Origin: Schlegelella aquatica
Lineage (GTDB): Bacteria > Pseudomonadota > Gammaproteobacteria > Burkholderiales > Burkholderiaceae_C
Length of the DNA: 64,000 nucleotides
Direction of reading: 5' to 3'
NCBI RefSeq assembly: GCF_026013905.1
Contig: NZ_CP110257.1
Span: forward strand, 3,147,501-3,211,500
Below are positions 1-8,259 of the stretch, one piece after another (the first letter of the stretch is position 1; every line of letters starts with the position of its first letter). The translations under genes were made by a program, and so were the position numbers. The notes beneath the pieces were generated by a model. That model ran no database searches. It saw only the letters and a program-made list of their open reading frames with translations, and was not told the origin of the DNA.

Positions 1-100
1 CCCACGCCGTTGCGCTGGCACGGCCTGCGGCGTGGCGCCGCGCGAACGAACCGGCGCCGCCTGAACGCATACCGATCCTGTTCCTGAGGCTCGCGCTCTA
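1..100 (+). CDS. possible 3' end of an unidentified upstream gene
   Basis: One plus-strand frame (starting at base 3) stays open from the window edge to a TAG at 98-100 and ends in residues ERIPILFLRLAL. The fragment is too short to recognise, and the other two frames close earlier. A short stem-loop (CTGCCC at 128-133 with GGGCAG at 139-144, then TCTTC) lies just downstream and could be a weak terminator. Whether this frame is coding cannot be decided from about 30 codons. Confidence 0.25.
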
Positions 101-190
101 GCCTGCGGCCCCTTCCGCACAGGCGCGCTGCCCCCCGCGGGCAGTCTTCGCGGCGCCCCCGCCGCACCCGCATTCCGGAACCCGATCGAC

Positions 191-1474
191 ATGGCCCGCC
201 ATTGGTCCCTTGCAGGGGTACGTACTGGCGCCGGTGTCGCCCTGTTGGCGTTGCCCCTGTGGGCAGCCGCGCAGCAGGCCGCACTGGGCAGCGACCTCGC
301 ATCTCTTCTCGACTACGCCCGCCAGAACAACCCCGAGCTCGCCTCGATGCAGCACGAAGCCGCTGCCGCGGCACAGCGCGTGCAGCCGGCCGCAGCCTTG
401 CCCGACCCGGTGCTGCGCGTCGAGCTCGAGAACTTCAACAACTACGGCAACAGCGCCGGCCCCAGCTTGCTGCCGTCGAAGGTGGCCCAGACGAAGTACA
501 CGTTGATGCAGCAGTTCCCCGCCTGGGGCAAGCGCGAGCTGCGCCGCCAGGCCGCGGAAGCGGAGGCCCGGCAGGCCCAGGCGCGGGCCGCGGTCCTCTG
601 GGCGGAGCAGGCCGCGCGCATCCGCGTGGCCTATGCGCAGTACTTCCTGGCCAGCCGCAACGAACGCATCACCCGCGAACTCCTGGACCTCGTCACCCGC
701 ATGGAGCAGGTGGCCCAGACCCGCTATGCCGGCGGCCTGGCGGCGCAGCAGGACGTGCTTCGCGCCCAGCTGGAGCAAACCGCCATGCGCTCGGAGCTGA
801 TCGCGGCGGCCAACGACAAGCGCCAGTTGCAGGCGCGGCTGAACGCGCTGCTCGGGCGCGGCCCGAGCGCGCCGCTGGCGGAACCGCAAGACCTGCCGGC
901 CCTGCCCGCCACGGCAGCATTGCCCGCAACCGAACTGTTGGCTCGCGTGCGCGAGGCCAACCCCCTGGTGCGGGCGGAGGCAGCCCGGCTCGAGGCCGCG
1001 CAATCGAACCGCGACCTCACGTGGCGCAACCGCTATCCCGACTTCAACATCGGGATCACTCCCACGCAGATGAGGTCGCGCGTGACGGAGTGGATGCTGA
1101 TGGTGGAGTTCAACATCCCGCTCCAGCAAGCCAGCCGTCGGTCGCAGGAGCGCGAGGCCGCGGCCATGGTCGAAGCGGCGCGTGCACGCGCCGAGGCCGC
1201 TGCCACCCAGGCCGCCGCCGAGCTCGAAGAGCAGCTGTCGGCGCTGGAGGCGGCGCGCCACGCCGAAGAGCTGATCCGAACGCGCCAACTGCCGCAGGCC
1301 GAGTTGAGCCTGCAATCCGCGCTGGCCGGTTACGAGACGGGCAAGGTGGACTTCACCAGCCTGCTGGAAGCACAACGCCAGACCCGCAGGGCCCGCCTGG
1401 ACCTGCTCAAAACACAGGTCGACGCGCAGATGCGCGCCGCGGAGATCGAACGCATCCTGGGAGACGCGCTGTGA
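191..1474 (+). CDS. cusC: CusC-type outer membrane efflux protein (TolC family)
   Basis: Outer-membrane channel component of a tripartite Cu(I)/Ag(I) efflux pump. The 427-residue product has an N-terminal Sec signal (hydrophobic GVALLALPLWAAAQ) and two Ala/Gln/Glu-rich coiled-coil outer-membrane-efflux repeats typical of the TolC fold, for example AEARQAQARAAVLWAEQAAR and a matching C-terminal stretch. It has no lipobox cysteine, unlike E. coli CusC, so it is probably not lipidated. The ATG at 191 gives the signal peptide directly. It is the first gene of an operon: its TGA overlaps the GTG start of cusB (GTGA at 1471-1474). The copper/silver assignment rests mainly on the downstream CusB and CusA. 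Confidence 0.85.
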   Translation: MARHWSLAGVRTGAGVALLALPLWAAAQQAALGSDLASLLDYARQNNPELASMQHEAAAAAQRVQPAAALPDPVLRVELENFNNYGNSAGPSLLPSKVAQTKYTLMQQFPAWGKRELRRQAAEAEARQAQARAAVLWAEQAARIRVAYAQYFLASRNERITRELLDLVTRMEQVAQTRYAGGLAAQQDVLRAQLEQTAMRSELIAAANDKRQLQARLNALLGRGPSAPLAEPQDLPALPATAALPATELLARVREANPLVRAEAARLEAAQSNRDLTWRNRYPDFNIGITPTQMRSRVTEWMLMVEFNIPLQQASRRSQEREAAAMVEAARARAEAAATQAAAELEEQLSALEAARHAEELIRTRQLPQAELSLQSALAGYETGKVDFTSLLEAQRQTRRARLDLLKTQVDAQMRAAEIERILGDAL

Positions 1475-3102
1475 AGAACTCGTTCGTGGCCCTGCTCACC
1501 GTGACCGTGGCCGCAGCCGGTGTCGTGGCCGGCCAATGGTGGAGCAGCCGCCAGCACTCCGCCGCCACGGCAACCCCCACCAGTGCCGAGACCGCGAAGG
1601 CCGGGCCTGCGGCGCGCAGGATCCTCTACTACCGCAACCCGATGGGGTTGCCGGACACCTCGCCCACACCCAAGAAGGATCCGATGGGGATGGACTACAT
1701 CCCCGTGTACGAAGGCGAGGAGCCCGAAAGCACGAGCGGCGCGCCGCAGGTCCGTATCAGCGCCGAGAAGGTGCAGAAGATGGGTGTGCGAACGGAAGCC
1801 GCCGCCCTGCGTCCGTTGGGACGCGTCGTGCGCGCGAGCGGACGTGTGGAGCCCGACGAGCGCCGCGTCTATGCCGTGACGTCCAAGTTCGAAGGGTACG
1901 TGGAGCGCCTCCATGTGAACGCAACGGGGCAGCCGGTCGCACGCGGCCAGGCGCTGTTCGAGGTGTACAGCCCGGAGCTGGTCTCGGCCCAGCGCGAGTA
2001 CGCCATCGCGGCTCAGGGGGTGCGAGCGCTGGCGGGAGCGGGGGGCGACGCCGCCGCCGGCATGCGCCAGCTGGCGGAATCGAGCCTGCTGCGCCTGCGC
2101 AACTGGGACATCCCGCCTGATCAGGTGGAAGCGCTCGCCCGCACCGGCGAAATCCGCCGCACCGTGACGTTCCGCTCGCCGGTCAGCGGCATCGTGACCG
2201 AGAAGAAAGCCGTCCAGGGCATGCGGTTCATGCCGGGCGAAACGCTGTACCAGGTGACGGACCTCGGCGCCGTCTGGGTGATCGCTGATGTCTTCGAGCA
2301 GGACATCGGCTCGCTCAAGCGCGGTGCGCGGGCCACGGTGCGCATCGATGCGTACCCGGAAAGGACCTTCAGCGGCACGGTGACTTACGTGTATCCCACG
2401 CTGAACGCGCAGACGAGGACGATCCCCGTGCGGCTCGAACTCGCCAATCCGGGGCACCTGCTCAAGCCGGCCATGTTCGCCCAGGTGGAGCTGGCCGCCG
2501 CCGACACGAGGCCGGTCCTGGCCGTGCCCGATTCGGCCGTCATCGACAGCGGAACGCGACGCATCGTCCTGGTGCAAGTCGGCGAGGGCCGCTTCGAGCC
2601 GCGGGAGGTGAAGACGGGCGCGCGCAGCGACACCCACGTCCAGGTGCTGGAGGGCGTGCGTGAGGGCGAGCAGGTCGTGGTGGCCGCGAACTTCCTGATC
2701 GACGCCGAGAGCAACCTCAAAGCCGCCGTTGGCGCGCTGGCGGCCCATGCCGGCCATGCCGCTCCCGGCCCCTCGGCGGTGCCAGCCTCGGGCCCTGCGG
2801 CCACCGGCGCTGCGGCCCATGCCGGCCATGCCGGCCATGCCGCTCCCCCGCCCGCCGCCGGCGCGCCCGCCTCGGTGGGGCACCGGGCCGAGGGCATCGT
2901 GGAGGACGTGGACGCAAAGACCGGCTCGCTGAGCCTCAACCATGGCCCCGTTCCCACCTTGCGCTGGCCGGCCATGACCATGGAGTTCAAGGTGGCCAAC
3001 GAAAGCCTGCTGCGCGACTTGAAGCCTGGTACCAAGGTCAGGTTCGAGTTCGTCGAGCGCGAACCGGGCGAATGGGTCATCACGTCCGTTTCCCGGATGT
3101 AA
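1471..3102 (+). CDS. cusB: CusB-type membrane fusion protein with fused C-terminal CusF domain
   Basis: Periplasmic adaptor linking CusA to the outer-membrane channel. It starts at a GTG overlapping the cusC stop; 543 residues. A signal anchor (residues 3-22) is followed by a heavy-metal-binding domain around residues 48-90 (YYRNPMG...KKDPMGMDYIPVY), then barrel-sandwich and beta-barrel adaptor domains to about residue 420. Next is a linker of HAGHA repeats (about 425-470). The last ~73 residues form a CusF-like OB-fold in which H491, W499, M502 and M504 have exactly the spacing of the CusF Cu(I)/Ag(I) ligands H36, W44, M47 and M49. CusF is usually a separate chaperone; here it is covalently attached. 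cusA follows 9 bp later with GGAG upstream. Confidence 0.9.
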   Translation: MKNSFVALLTVTVAAAGVVAGQWWSSRQHSAATATPTSAETAKAGPAARRILYYRNPMGLPDTSPTPKKDPMGMDYIPVYEGEEPESTSGAPQVRISAEKVQKMGVRTEAAALRPLGRVVRASGRVEPDERRVYAVTSKFEGYVERLHVNATGQPVARGQALFEVYSPELVSAQREYAIAAQGVRALAGAGGDAAAGMRQLAESSLLRLRNWDIPPDQVEALARTGEIRRTVTFRSPVSGIVTEKKAVQGMRFMPGETLYQVTDLGAVWVIADVFEQDIGSLKRGARATVRIDAYPERTFSGTVTYVYPTLNAQTRTIPVRLELANPGHLLKPAMFAQVELAAADTRPVLAVPDSAVIDSGTRRIVLVQVGEGRFEPREVKTGARSDTHVQVLEGVREGEQVVVAANFLIDAESNLKAAVGALAAHAGHAAPGPSAVPASGPAATGAAAHAGHAGHAAPPPAAGAPASVGHRAEGIVEDVDAKTGSLSLNHGPVPTLRWPAMTMEFKVANESLLRDLKPGTKVRFEFVEREPGEWVITSVSRM

Positions 3103-3111
3103 GGAGCGGCG

Positions 3112-6100
3112 ATGCTTGCCAAGATCATCGGCTGGTCCGGCCGCAATCCCTTCGTCGTCCTGCTCGCCACCTTGTTCGTCGTCGTCGGCGGCCTCTATGC
3201 CGTGCTGAAGACGCCGCTGGATGCGCTGCCGGACCTGTCCGACGTCCAGGTCATCGTGTACACGGAGTACCCGGGGCAGGCGCCCCAGGTCGTCGAGGAC
3301 CAGGTCACCTACCCGCTGACCACCGCCATGCTGGCGGTGCCCAAGTCGAAGGTCGTGCGGGGCTTCTCGTTCTTCGGCGCCTCCTTCGTCTACGTGATCT
3401 TCGAGGACGGCACCGACATCTACTGGGCGCGCAGCCGGGTACTGGAGTACCTGAACTTCGCGGCCGGCCGCCTGCCGAAAGGCGTGAGCCCGCAGCTCGG
3501 GCCCGACGCCACGGGCGTGGGCTGGGTGTACCAGTACGTGCTGCTCGCCAAGGACCGCACGCTCGCCGAGCTGCGCAGCATCCAGGACTGGTACGTGCGC
3601 TACCAACTCACGAAGGCCCCTGGCGTGGCCGAGGTCGCCTCCCTGGGCGGGTTCGTCCAGACCTACCAGGTTACCGTGGACCCGGCCAAGCTGCGTTCCT
3701 ACGGCATTCCGCTGTCGAAGGTCTCGCAGGTCATCCGCGACTCCAACCGCGACGTGGGCGGACGCGTCGTCGAAATGTCGGAAACCGAGTACATGGTGCG
3801 CGGCAGGGGCTACCTGCGCGGGCCGGCGGACCTGGAGACCCTCGCGGTCAAGAGCGACGACGGCACGCCGGTCCTCATCCGCGACATCGCGCGGGTGGAG
3901 CTCGCACCCGACGAGCGCCGGGGGCTTTCGGAGCTCAACGGCGAAGGCGAAGTGGTGTCGGGCATCGCGATGGCCCGCTATGGTCAGAATGCGCTGGAGG
4001 TGATCCACAACCTCAAGCTCAAGATCGCCGAGATCGCGTCCGGGCTTCCCGCCGGTGTTTCGATCGAGTCGGTCTACGACCGGTCCGAGCTGATCCACCG
4101 TGCCATCGACACGCTCACGCGGACGCTGATCGAGGAAAGCCTGATCGTCGCAGCGGTGTGCGTCATCTTCCTGCTGCACGTGCGCTCGGCCCTGGTCGCG
4201 ATCCTGATGCTGCCGGTGGGGGTGCTCATCGCCTTCATCGCGATGCGCCTGCTCGGGATGAACTCCAACCTCATGAGTCTGGGCGGCATTGCCATCGCCA
4301 TCGGGGCCATGGTGGACGCGGCGATCGTGATGATCGAGAACGCCCACAAGCACCTGGAGCGCTTGCCGGCAGGGCACACCACGGCCGAGCGGGCCGCCGC
4401 GATGCTCGACGCCTGCAAGGAGGTGGGGCCCGCGCTCTTCTTCTCGCTGCTCATCATCACCGTGTCGTTCCTGCCGGTGTTCACGCTGGAGTCGCAAGAG
4501 GGGCGGCTGTTCTCGCCGCTGGCCTACACGAAGACCTTCTCGATGGCGGGCGCCGCGCTGCTGTCGGTGACGCTCGTGCCGGTGCTGATGATGCTGTTCA
4601 TCCGCGGACGCATCCTGCCGGAGGCGAAGAACCCGGTGAACCGCTTCCTGATCTGGGCCTACCGCCCGATGATCGCCGGCGTGATGCGCTGGAAGAAGAC
4701 GACCATCCTCGCCTCGGTGATCGTCTTGCTGGCCACCTTGTACCCCGCGAGCCGGCTCGGCACCGAGTTCATGCCCACGCTCAACGAGGGCACCCTGCTG
4801 TACATGCCTGCATCCCTGCCGGGCATGTCGATCACCAAGGCTGCCGAGCTGCTTCAGACGCAGAACAAGATCATCAAGAGCTTCCCCGAGGTGGCTTCGG
4901 TCTACGGCAAGGCGGGCCGCGCGAACACCGCCACCGACCCTGCCCCGCTGGAGATGTTCGAGACCGTCATCAACCTCAAGCCCGAATCCGAATGGCGCGA
5001 GGGGATGACGGTGGACAAGCTCATCGCCGAGATGGACCAGGCCCTCCAGTTCCCCGGTGTATCCAACGCCTGGACCATGCCGATCAAGGCCCGCATCGAC
5101 ATGCTCTCCACGGGCATCCGCACGCCCATCGGCATCAAGGTGTTCGGCAAGGACCTGCTGGAGATGGAGCGGCTGGCCAAGGAGATCGAGGCCGTCGTCA
5201 AGAAGGTCCCCGGCACGACCTCGGCCTTCGCCGAGCGCATCACGGGCGGCTTCTATCTCAACATTGAACCGGACCGCGCGCAGCTTGCGCGCTACGGGCT
5301 CTCGGTCGGGGAGCTGCTGGATGTGATCTCGACCGCGCTGGGCGGCGAGATCGTCACCACGACGGTCGAAGGACGGGAGCGTTATGGCGTGACGGTGCGC
5401 TATCCGCGCGAGCTGCGGGCCAACCCTCAGTTGATCGAGCGCGAGGTGCTGGTGCCGACGATGGAGGGCCGCACGATGGTCCCGCTCGGCCAGGTCGCGA
5501 AGGTGCAGGTGGCCCGCGGGACGCCCGGCATCCGGACGGAGAACGCGTTGCTGTCGGCGTACATCTTCGTCGACATCCGCAACCGCGACATCGGCTCCTA
5601 CGTGGCCGAGGCGCGCAAGGCCGTGGCCGAGCAGGTGAAGTTCCCGCCCGGCTACTACGCCACCTGGAGCGGCCAGTTCGAGTACATGGAGCGCGCCATC
5701 GACCGCATGAAGATCGTCATTCCGGTGACCCTGCTGACGATCTTCCTGCTGCTGTACCTGAACTTCCGCCGCCTGACGGAAACGCTCATCGTGATGCTGT
5801 CGGTTCCCTTCGCGCTGGTCGGCGGCGTCTGGCTGCTGTGGATGCTCGGATACAACCTCTCCGTGGCGGTGGCGGTGGGCTTCATCGCGCTGGCCGGCGT
5901 GGCCGCGGAGACGGGCGTCGTGATGCTGATCTACCTCGATCACGCCTGGGACGAGGCGCGCCGACGGTGTGAACGGGAAGGCCGACGTCCGCAGGCGGCC
6001 GACCTCTACGCCGCCATCATGGAAGGTGCCGTCGAACGCGTGCGTCCGAAGATGATGACGGTCGTCGCGATCATGGCCGGCCTCCTGCCGATCATGTGGG

Positions 6101-6294
6101 GCACCGGTGCAGGCTCCGAGGTCATGAGCCGCATCGCCGCCCCCATGGTGGGCGGCATGATCTCCTCGACCGTGCTCACCCTGGGCGTCATCCCGGCGAT
6201 CTACGCGCTGGTGAAGGAATGGGAGCTCAGACGCGCTGCGCGCACACCGAACGCGGCTTCCGCGGCGAGGGACGCTTACGCTGCCGCCGAGTGA
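3112..6294 (+). CDS. cusA: CusA-type heavy-metal RND efflux transporter
   Basis: Inner-membrane proton/metal antiporter of the Cus pump; 1060 residues, normal for the HME-RND family. Twelve membrane segments with two large periplasmic loops are evident. The Cu/Ag-specific methionine triad is conserved: M565 (in YMPASLPGMS), M615 (in PLEMFETVINL) and M664 (in RIDMLSTGI) correspond to CusA M573, M623 and M672. TM4 carries the proton-relay aspartate D402 in GAMVDAAIV. It is preceded by AAGGAGCGGCG as ribosome binding site. It is last in the cusCBA operon and no metal-responsive regulator is visible in the window. The triad argues for copper/silver rather than zinc, cobalt or cadmium. Confidence 0.93.
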   Translation: MLAKIIGWSGRNPFVVLLATLFVVVGGLYAVLKTPLDALPDLSDVQVIVYTEYPGQAPQVVEDQVTYPLTTAMLAVPKSKVVRGFSFFGASFVYVIFEDGTDIYWARSRVLEYLNFAAGRLPKGVSPQLGPDATGVGWVYQYVLLAKDRTLAELRSIQDWYVRYQLTKAPGVAEVASLGGFVQTYQVTVDPAKLRSYGIPLSKVSQVIRDSNRDVGGRVVEMSETEYMVRGRGYLRGPADLETLAVKSDDGTPVLIRDIARVELAPDERRGLSELNGEGEVVSGIAMARYGQNALEVIHNLKLKIAEIASGLPAGVSIESVYDRSELIHRAIDTLTRTLIEESLIVAAVCVIFLLHVRSALVAILMLPVGVLIAFIAMRLLGMNSNLMSLGGIAIAIGAMVDAAIVMIENAHKHLERLPAGHTTAERAAAMLDACKEVGPALFFSLLIITVSFLPVFTLESQEGRLFSPLAYTKTFSMAGAALLSVTLVPVLMMLFIRGRILPEAKNPVNRFLIWAYRPMIAGVMRWKKTTILASVIVLLATLYPASRLGTEFMPTLNEGTLLYMPASLPGMSITKAAELLQTQNKIIKSFPEVASVYGKAGRANTATDPAPLEMFETVINLKPESEWREGMTVDKLIAEMDQALQFPGVSNAWTMPIKARIDMLSTGIRTPIGIKVFGKDLLEMERLAKEIEAVVKKVPGTTSAFAERITGGFYLNIEPDRAQLARYGLSVGELLDVISTALGGEIVTTTVEGRERYGVTVRYPRELRANPQLIEREVLVPTMEGRTMVPLGQVAKVQVARGTPGIRTENALLSAYIFVDIRNRDIGSYVAEARKAVAEQVKFPPGYYATWSGQFEYMERAIDRMKIVIPVTLLTIFLLLYLNFRRLTETLIVMLSVPFALVGGVWLLWMLGYNLSVAVAVGFIALAGVAAETGVVMLIYLDHAWDEARRRCEREGRRPQAADLYAAIMEGAVERVRPKMMTVVAIMAGLLPIMWGTGAGSEVMSRIAAPMVGGMISSTVLTLGVIPAIYALVKEWELRRAARTPNAASAARDAYAAAE

Positions 6295-6372
6295 TGTCGC
6301 TGCGGGCCTGCGCCCGGAAAGTGCAGGGTGAAGGCGCCATCGAGGCCGCCTGCCTTCGCGCTGGACAGGCAG

Positions 6373-6378
6373 TACAAT
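6373..6378 (+). promoter_or_regulatory. probable -10 element of the tRNA-Arg promoter
   Basis: TACAAT lies 11 bases before the first base of the tRNA, a good sigma-70 -10 match and spacing for tRNA transcription. The -35 region is poor. It follows the end of cusA by about 80 bp, so the tRNA has its own promoter. Confidence 0.5.
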
Positions 6379-6388
6379 CCCAGATGCT

Positions 6389-6464
6389 GCGGCTGTAGCT
6401 CAGTGGATAGAGTGTTGGCCTCCGAAGCCAAAGGTCGTGGGTTCGATCCCCGCCAGCCGCGCCA
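6389..6464 (+). tRNA. tRNA-Arg, anticodon CCG
   Basis: All cloverleaf stems can be drawn: acceptor GCGGCTG/CAGCCGC, D-stem GCTC/GAGT with one G-T wobble, anticodon stem TTGGC/GCCAA with loop CTCCGAA (anticodon CCG at 6422-6424), a five-base variable loop, and T-stem GTGGG/CCCGC around TTCGATC. The 3' CCA is encoded (6462-6464). It reads the arginine codon CGG. No terminator is obvious before the next gene 34 bp downstream. Confidence 0.96.
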
Positions 6465-6498
6465 CCTTGCCTTGCGCCCTGCCGCCTCCACCCCCCGA

Positions 6499-7266
6499 AT
6501 GTTCGACTTCCTGCGCCGCCTGACCGGCCGTGAGCGCACGGTGGCGGCCAACCGGCAGTTGGGCGCCGTGCTCGCCTTCGTGGCCGGCGCCATCAACGCG
6601 GGCGGTTTCCTGGCCGTGGGCCGTTACACCTCGCACATGACCGGCATCGTCTCGGCGGCCGCCGATGACATGGTGCTCGGCCACTGGATGCTGGCACTGG
6701 CGGGCCTGGCCTTGCTCGTGGCTTTCGTGCTCGGTGCAGCCACCACCGCCTTGCTCACCAACTGGGCCCGGCGGCGGCAGATGCACAGCGAGTACGCGCT
6801 GTCGCTGCTGCTGGAGGCGGCGCTGCTCGTGGGCTTCGGCGTGCTGGGCACGCGGCTCGCGGACATGGCCGATCTGCTGGTGCCCGCCACGGTGTTGGTG
6901 CTGTGCTTCGTAATGGGCTTGCAGAACGCCGTCGTGACCAAGGTCTCACGCGCAGAGATCCGCACCACGCACATGACGGGGATCGTCACCGACCTCGGCA
7001 TCGAACTGGGCCGGCTGCTCTACTGGAACCGCTCGCACGAGCGCAACGCGCTTCACTACGTCGTGGCCAACCGCGACAAGCTCAAGCTGCACCTGCTGAT
7101 CCTCGGCATGTTCTTCGGCGGGGCGGTGACCGGCGCCACCGCCTTCAAGACGCTGGGTTTCCTGGCCGCGCTGCCCTTCGCGGCCGTGTTGGTGGTGATG
7201 GCCGCCATGCCGGTGGTCGACGACTTCCGCCATCGCTGGCGCCGGCCCGTGCCGCACCGCTCGTAG
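6499..7266 (+). CDS. YoaK/DUF1275 family integral membrane protein
   Basis: A 255-residue membrane protein with about six hydrophobic segments. Two GGFLAVGRYTSHMTG/TTHMTG-type motifs (THMTG twice, plus GLQNAVVTK) are typical of the DUF1275 (YoaK) family, whose function is not established. The ATG at 6499 is chosen because the MFDFLRRLTG start matches the family length; upstream in-frame codons would run back through the tRNA. It lies directly behind tRNA-Arg and may be partly co-transcribed with it. Confidence 0.8.
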   Translation: MFDFLRRLTGRERTVAANRQLGAVLAFVAGAINAGGFLAVGRYTSHMTGIVSAAADDMVLGHWMLALAGLALLVAFVLGAATTALLTNWARRRQMHSEYALSLLLEAALLVGFGVLGTRLADMADLLVPATVLVLCFVMGLQNAVVTKVSRAEIRTTHMTGIVTDLGIELGRLLYWNRSHERNALHYVVANRDKLKLHLLILGMFFGGAVTGATAFKTLGFLAALPFAAVLVVMAAMPVVDDFRHRWRRPVPHRS

Positions 7267-7293
7267 CGCCGCCCTCGGCCCGACGGCGCTCAG

Positions 7294-8259
7294 TCAGTGC
7301 TCCGGCGGCGAGGAGCGCTCGGGCTGCGCAGGGGCGATCGAGCGGTGCACGAGGATGGCGGCGGCCAGGTCCTCCAGCGCCATTCCGACGGACTTGAACA
7401 CGGTGCGCTCGGCGGCCGACTGCCGCCCGCCAGCCTCGCCGCGGGCGAGATGCTGCAGCGTGACGACCGCCGTCGGGTCGAGCACGCCCCCGGCCACCGG
7501 GGCGATCAGGTCGCCGCTCTTGCGCAGCGCCTCGTCGGTGTCCACCGCCACGCGCGCGCCGGCGAAGCACGCCTCGTCGGCTTCGCGCATCTCGGGCGTG
7601 AAACTGCCGATGAGGTCGAGGTGGCTGCCGGCAGCCAGCGAGGCGCCGTGCACCAAGGGCGCCGTGGAAAGGGTCGCGCAGCTGACGATGTCGGCCCGTC
7701 GCACCGCGGCTTCCAGGTCGTCCACGGCCCGCGCCTGCAGCCCCTGGCCGCGCCACTCGTCGGCCAGCGCGCGGGCCTGCTCGGGACGTCGGGCCCAGAT
7801 CTGCACCTCCTCGATCGGCCGCACGGCCCGGTACGCCCAGGGCAGTCGCCGCGCGAGCCGACCGGCGCCCACCACGAGCAGCCGGCGCGCGTCGGGCCGC
7901 GCGAGCCACGAGGCGGCGAGCGCAGAAGTGGCGACCGTGCGCCGCGCGGTGAGCTCGTCGCCGTCCATGCAGGCGAGCGGCACGCCGGTGGCGGCGTCGA
8001 ACAGCAGGTAGACCGCGTGCAAGCCCGGCAGGCCCCGCGCCGCGTTGCCGGCGGCGATGTTGATGGCCTTGAGGCCGTAGTAGGGCCCGTGCCAGGCCGG
8101 CATCAGCAGGCTCGTGACGGGTTCTGCCCCGGGGGCCTGCACCACATGCACGTGGCGCGAGGGCACGGTGGCGCCGCAGGCGAACAGCTCGCGCAGGGCG
8201 GCGACGAGGCGCGGCCAGTCGAGCGCGGCGGCCACCGCCTCGGCGTCGACGACACGCAT
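7294..8259 (-). CDS. ornithine cyclodeaminase / mu-crystallin family protein
   Basis: A 321-residue NAD(P)-binding protein with the Rossmann motif VVGAGRLARRL and the family signature around LIGSFTPEMREADE. This family includes ornithine cyclodeaminase, delta-1-pyrroline-2-carboxylate reductase and ketimine reductases; the sequence alone does not decide the substrate. The ATG at 8259 overlaps the TGA of the upstream hybrid kinase (ATGA), so the two are translationally coupled on the minus strand. Pairing a metabolic enzyme with a PAS-type sensor kinase in this way is unusual. Confidence 0.8.
   Translation of the reverse strand: MRVVDAEAVAAALDWPRLVAALRELFACGATVPSRHVHVVQAPGAEPVTSLLMPAWHGPYYGLKAINIAAGNAARGLPGLHAVYLLFDAATGVPLACMDGDELTARRTVATSALAASWLARPDARRLLVVGAGRLARRLPWAYRAVRPIEEVQIWARRPEQARALADEWRGQGLQARAVDDLEAAVRRADIVSCATLSTAPLVHGASLAAGSHLDLIGSFTPEMREADEACFAGARVAVDTDEALRKSGDLIAPVAGGVLDPTAVVTLQHLARGEAGGRQSAAERTVFKSVGMALEDLAAAILVHRSIAPAQPERSSPPEH

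Noticed and set aside
2740..2850. tandem GGCCATGCC repeats
   Set aside because: They encode the HAGHA linker of the CusB-CusF fusion; not a CRISPR or regulatory repeat.
1330..5943. 1537-codon open frame on the minus strand across cusB and cusA
   Set aside because: It is opposite genes with full RND motifs. The product is a run of His, Arg, Asp and Gly without domains, as expected from antisense frames in high-GC DNA.
6389..6464. tRNA-Arg as an integration site of a genomic island
   Set aside because: No integrase gene and no direct repeat of the tRNA 3' end was noticed in the window; the flanking genes look native.
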